Source: Planctomycetota bacterium | Lineage (GTDB): Bacteria > Planctomycetota > Phycisphaerae > UBA1845 > PWPN01 | Length of the DNA: 64,000 nt | NCBI GenBank assembly: GCA_029550525.1 | Contig: JAKPHF010000056.1 | Location: forward strand, 62,001 to 126,000 | Reading direction: 5' to 3' | Shown here: positions 61,310-64,000 of the stretch, piece after piece | How positions within the stretch are numbered: the first letter of the stretch is position 1 | Layout of the letters: each line of letters starts with the position of its first letter | Made by a program: the position numbers and the translations under genes | The notes under the pieces: model-generated | What the model was told of the DNA's origin: nothing | Database searches by the model: none | Seen by the model: the letters and a program-made list of their open reading frames with translations, nothing else

Positions 61310-62092
61310 TCAGCCCCTGCGCCGACGCAGGAACAGCCCGCCCAGGCCGAGTAGCATCAATGCTGTCGCCGGTTCGGGAACCAGAACGCCACCGGTGACG
61401 GAAAGGTCGTCCAGATAGGCCGCACCCGTCCCCCCGTCGCTCACATGACGGATATTGATCTGCGTGAACGTGCCGGTGTATGTCCGCACGAAACCGCTAT
61501 TCGAGCTGTCGCCGATAAGAAAGTCGATCTCGTTCGATTTGACGGTCATCTTGAACTGCTGCCAATTGGCGCCGGTCGGGGCCAATCCAGTGTTGGCCCA
61601 AGTGGCGCCGTCGAAGAACCAGCTGGCCGCAGCGTCTCGCACCGATCGCGGCATCCCGAACGCAATGACGTTAGCGGCACCACCCGATTCCCCCGGCGCG
61701 ATCGCATCGTCCTTGCTCAATTCAACAATGAGGTCAAGGTGTCTGCGGTGGGAGTTGCCCCCGGGAATTCTCAGGTAGAACTCGACGACAATCGGGTTCT
61801 CGTCGGTCGCTTGCCACTCCCCGCCCAAGTCGTGCGTGATGGCCATCTTGATATCGCTCCAGCCGGTATTGTGCACCAACAGGCTGTTGGGCGAGGAGCG
61901 ATTCTGAGCAGTCTCCACGGGATATCGATTGGTGACACCCGTCATATCCGGCCACGTTGATTTGTATGGCTCCTCAAACCTGTTCGCGCTACCAGCCAGA
62001 TAGCCATCCCAGTTCTCGTGGAAGTCCAGCGGCGCAGCTACGGCCGGCAGCGCCAACCCCACGACGGTCAAGAGAAATAGTGTCTTCTTCAT
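61310..62092 (-). CDS. PEP-CTERM sorted exported protein
   Basis: A 260-residue protein. GGAGG precedes ATG 62092 (MKKTLFLLTVVGLALPAVAA), a Sec signal peptide. The mature domain is a jelly-roll-like beta-sandwich (VVEFYLRIPGGNSHRRHLDL, QQFKMTVKSNEIDFLIGDSS, INIRHVSDGGTGAAYLDDLS). The end VLVPEPATALMLLGLGGLFL with RRRRG is a PEP-CTERM tripartite signal. Paralogue-like in layout to the protein at 45884. No exosortase here. Confidence 0.85.
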   Translation of the reverse strand: MKKTLFLLTVVGLALPAVAAPLDFHENWDGYLAGSANRFEEPYKSTWPDMTGVTNRYPVETAQNRSSPNSLLVHNTGWSDIKMAITHDLGGEWQATDENPIVVEFYLRIPGGNSHRRHLDLIVELSKDDAIAPGESGGAANVIAFGMPRSVRDAAASWFFDGATWANTGLAPTGANWQQFKMTVKSNEIDFLIGDSSNSGFVRTYTGTFTQINIRHVSDGGTGAAYLDDLSVTGGVLVPEPATALMLLGLGGLFLRRRRG

Positions 62093-62556
62093 TTTTCTCC
62101 TCCTCACGGTCCAAGACCCGGCCCCCGTTTGGTGGGCGACGTCACGAAATGCATAATGGGTGGGCTTCTCCCTCCACGAGAACCCCTCTGGCGATTCTAT
62201 CCGGAGATTCGCGCCTCCACGCGAGAATCCCTCCGTTCGAGATGCAAACCAGTGCTTGGTACTTCAATGTAGCCGAGTGGCGGCACAGTGTCAACAAAAT
62301 ATTGCCGTTTTTGGTTGTCAGGAACGCGAGAGGTTCTTGGAGCCGGATCCACTGCGACCCCAAACAGCCGCCCCGCGTCGCTTCATTGCGTCCCACTACG
62401 GGGAGCCACACTTCGGCTCTCCCGCAACGCGCGGCTTGGTCTGAATCGGTTCAGCAAGCTCAGCCGAACGGCATTATCAGCCCTTGCGAACGCCCGGTCG
62501 ACGCTCACATCCTCGACCGACCAAGCCGCCGCAAGACCGAACCCCGTGGAATGGCA
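62093..62556. other. intergenic region, nothing recognised
   Basis: 464 bp between the sulfatase stop and the PEP-CTERM start. Short open frames exist on both strands but none has a Shine-Dalgarno or recognisable product. Confidence 0.45.
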
Positions 62557-63945
62557 TCATGGCGTGCTCGAGATCGCATCTTCGGACGCCGTCGGATCTG
62601 AAGCAATTCCGTTGCGCCATTCCGCGTGCAACCGCCGCAACTCCTCGGCGCGTTCGGCATGAACGGCCCGGAGGTTCCGGCGTTCGCCGGGATCGGCGGT
62701 GACATCGGCCAGAAAGACCACATCCTCGCCGGTGGCGCGGTTGGTCCGGGACAGGTGCATGTCGATGAGTCCGTTTTCCACCAGCTTCCATCGTCCGGCC
62801 CTGACCGCATGCTGCCCCTGCCACTCGAAGAAGAGGGCTTCGTGGATCGGCCGTGTGGGATCCTTGAACAGAGGCAGCCAGCTCCGGCCGTCAATGATCC
62901 GGTCCTTGGGCAGTTCGGCGCCGGTGGCGTCGGCGACGGTGGCGAAAATGTCCATGCCGATCACCGGCTGGTCGCACACAGCGCCGGCCGGCACGACGCC
63001 CGGCCAACTGACCATGCCGGGCACGCGGATGCCGCCTTCAAAAAGACTCCGCTTGTATTCGCGGTACGGCGCATTGCTGCCCCCGCCCTCGCCGCGCATC
63101 GACGCGTTGGGGGCGCCGTTGTCGCTGGCGAAGAACACCAACGTGCGGTCGAGTAGATCGCGTTCCCGCAGCCGAGTCATGATCTGGCCGACCGAGTCAT
63201 CGATGCCGGCCACGAGGGCGGCCACGAGTTGCCGGGCGCGCGGCAGGTGGGCGTACTTCTTCATGTACCGCCCGTGCGCGACCATGGGGTAATGGGGCGT
63301 GTTGTAAGCCACGTAGATGAAAAACGGCTTCTCGCGATGCTGGTCGATGAACGCGAGTGTTTCGCGCGTGACCAGGTCGGTCATGTGCACGCCGTCCTCG
63401 AAGATCTCGTCGCGATTACGATAAAGATCGTGATAGTACGGCTCGGTGGCGTAGTACCAGTGCGATACCGGATCGACGCAACTGGCGTGATGTCCCACGA
63501 ACAAGTCGAAGCCCTGGGAATTGGGCTGACATTCCGGCGTGGAGCCCAGGTGCCACTTGCCGAACACCGCCGTGGCGTAACCTCGCGTGCGGACCAGCTC
63601 GGCGATGGTGATCTCCCGCGACGGCAGGCCGGGCTGGTTCAGGCCCGAGGCGATGTTCTTCGTGCTCGGATGGCCGGCCCGCGTGGGATAACGCCCCGTC
63701 AGCATGGCCGCCCGCGACGGTGAGCACAGTGGGGCCGGCGCGTAGTAGCTGGTGAACCGCATACCCGAGGCGGCCAGGGCATCGATGTTCGGCGTCGCGA
63801 TGTCGGTGGCGCCGTAACAGCTCAGGTCGCCCGAGCCCATGTCGTCGGTATAGAAAACGATGACGTTGGGCGGAGCAGCCAAGCTCGCGCCGCCGGTGGT
63901 GACTACGAACACGACGTACAAGCTGATCTGGAACACGGATCGCAT
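62557..63945 (-). CDS. secreted type I sulfatase
   Basis: A 462-residue exported sulfatase with signal peptide MRSVFQISLYVVFVVTTGGA then SLA. VIVFYTDDMGSGDLSCYGA supplies the calcium-binding Asp pair. The signature PLCSPSRAAMLTGRYPTRAG (about 82-101) contains CxPSR, whose Cys becomes formylglycine if a maturase is available. GKWHLGS, YVAYNTPHYPM and VFFASDNGAPN are further family blocks (DNG with metal ligands). GGGAGG precedes ATG 63945. Substrate, probably a sulfated polysaccharide or glycosaminoglycan fragment, is inferred from family habits. No maturase gene is in this window. Confidence 0.95.
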   Translation of the reverse strand: MRSVFQISLYVVFVVTTGGASLAAPPNVIVFYTDDMGSGDLSCYGATDIATPNIDALAASGMRFTSYYAPAPLCSPSRAAMLTGRYPTRAGHPSTKNIASGLNQPGLPSREITIAELVRTRGYATAVFGKWHLGSTPECQPNSQGFDLFVGHHASCVDPVSHWYYATEPYYHDLYRNRDEIFEDGVHMTDLVTRETLAFIDQHREKPFFIYVAYNTPHYPMVAHGRYMKKYAHLPRARQLVAALVAGIDDSVGQIMTRLRERDLLDRTLVFFASDNGAPNASMRGEGGGSNAPYREYKRSLFEGGIRVPGMVSWPGVVPAGAVCDQPVIGMDIFATVADATGAELPKDRIIDGRSWLPLFKDPTRPIHEALFFEWQGQHAVRAGRWKLVENGLIDMHLSRTNRATGEDVVFLADVTADPGERRNLRAVHAERAEELRRLHAEWRNGIASDPTASEDAISSTP

Positions 63946-64000
63946 ACGTGCCTCCCTGGCTGAACGGATGGGCACCATAGCTCGCCGCCGGCCGCCCGGC

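Overview
The window looks like a GC-rich chromosomal segment from a member of the Planctomycetota, most likely a Phycisphaerae-like lineage. This is inferred from gene content, not from a marker gene. The signs are Tat-exported Gfo/Idh/MocA and polysaccharide-lyase-like enzymes, a sulfatase, a DUF1559-type pseudopilin remnant, ECF sigma factors paired with anti-sigma proteins, PEP-CTERM proteins, secreted proteins with dockerin-like Ca-binding repeats, and a membrane protein ending in the zinc ribbon CxxCGYNLTGN...CPECG. Protein genes are dense, mostly on the minus strand, in short operons. No rRNA, CRISPR array, prophage or intact insertion sequence is visible.

Layout. 0-13.5 kb: gnd (cut by the left edge), an MDR reductase, a four-gene ECF sigma / anti-sigma / TPR / secreted-protein operon, a 5'-truncated pseudopilin gene, a dockerin-like protein and two overlapping large membrane GTPases. 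13.5-21 kb: a Tat Gfo/Idh/MocA oxidoreductase, a thymidylate-synthase-family protein with every key active-site residue at canonical spacing, a second ECF sigma operon whose partner protein fuses an anti-sigma-like N-terminus to a pseudopilin-like domain, and a polytopic membrane protein. 21-29.5 kb: DUF72, then carbohydrate-related genes (beta-helix plus CBM6-like, GH97, GntR regulator, beta-propeller). 29.7-31.2 kb: a lipoprotein overlapping a PfkB sugar kinase. 31.3-38.1 kb: a six-gene minus-strand operon, with almost every junction a 4-nt overlap, encoding a membrane VWA protein, a TPR-like protein, ExbB/TolQ, two ExbD/TolR and a 973-residue helical protein. This is the best candidate for an undescribed machine, and three 20-bp tandem repeats precede it. 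38.4-43.4 kb: a helical secreted protein, a TetR regulator with its probable operator, a lipoprotein with three LPxGHPPIG repeats, and a Tat-exported FucI/AraI-fold protein.

43.7-47.3 kb is a decay zone. It holds a truncated hen1 fragment joined to a zinc-ribbon remnant, a RAYT transposase reduced to its N- and C-terminal ends between 14-bp inverted repeats, and a similarly gutted IS256-like transposase. 47.5-56.9 kb has tRNA-Lys, dnaK, an ACT-domain protein, a YugP-like metalloprotease, DUF309, a membrane-anchored phosphatase, PilZ, a PL22-like propeller and a GYD protein. 57-64 kb has two alpha/beta hydrolases, a dockerin-like protein, a PEP-CTERM protein and a sulfatase.

Between the genes lie several families of dispersed repeats: degenerate tandem arrays with a strict 7-nt period, GC palindromes of the type GGCGGGCAAGATGCCCGCC, and a rarer element that can fold into a three-way junction with complementary loops. 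Some heptad arrays run into coding sequence (DUF72 and the thymidylate-synthase-like gene).
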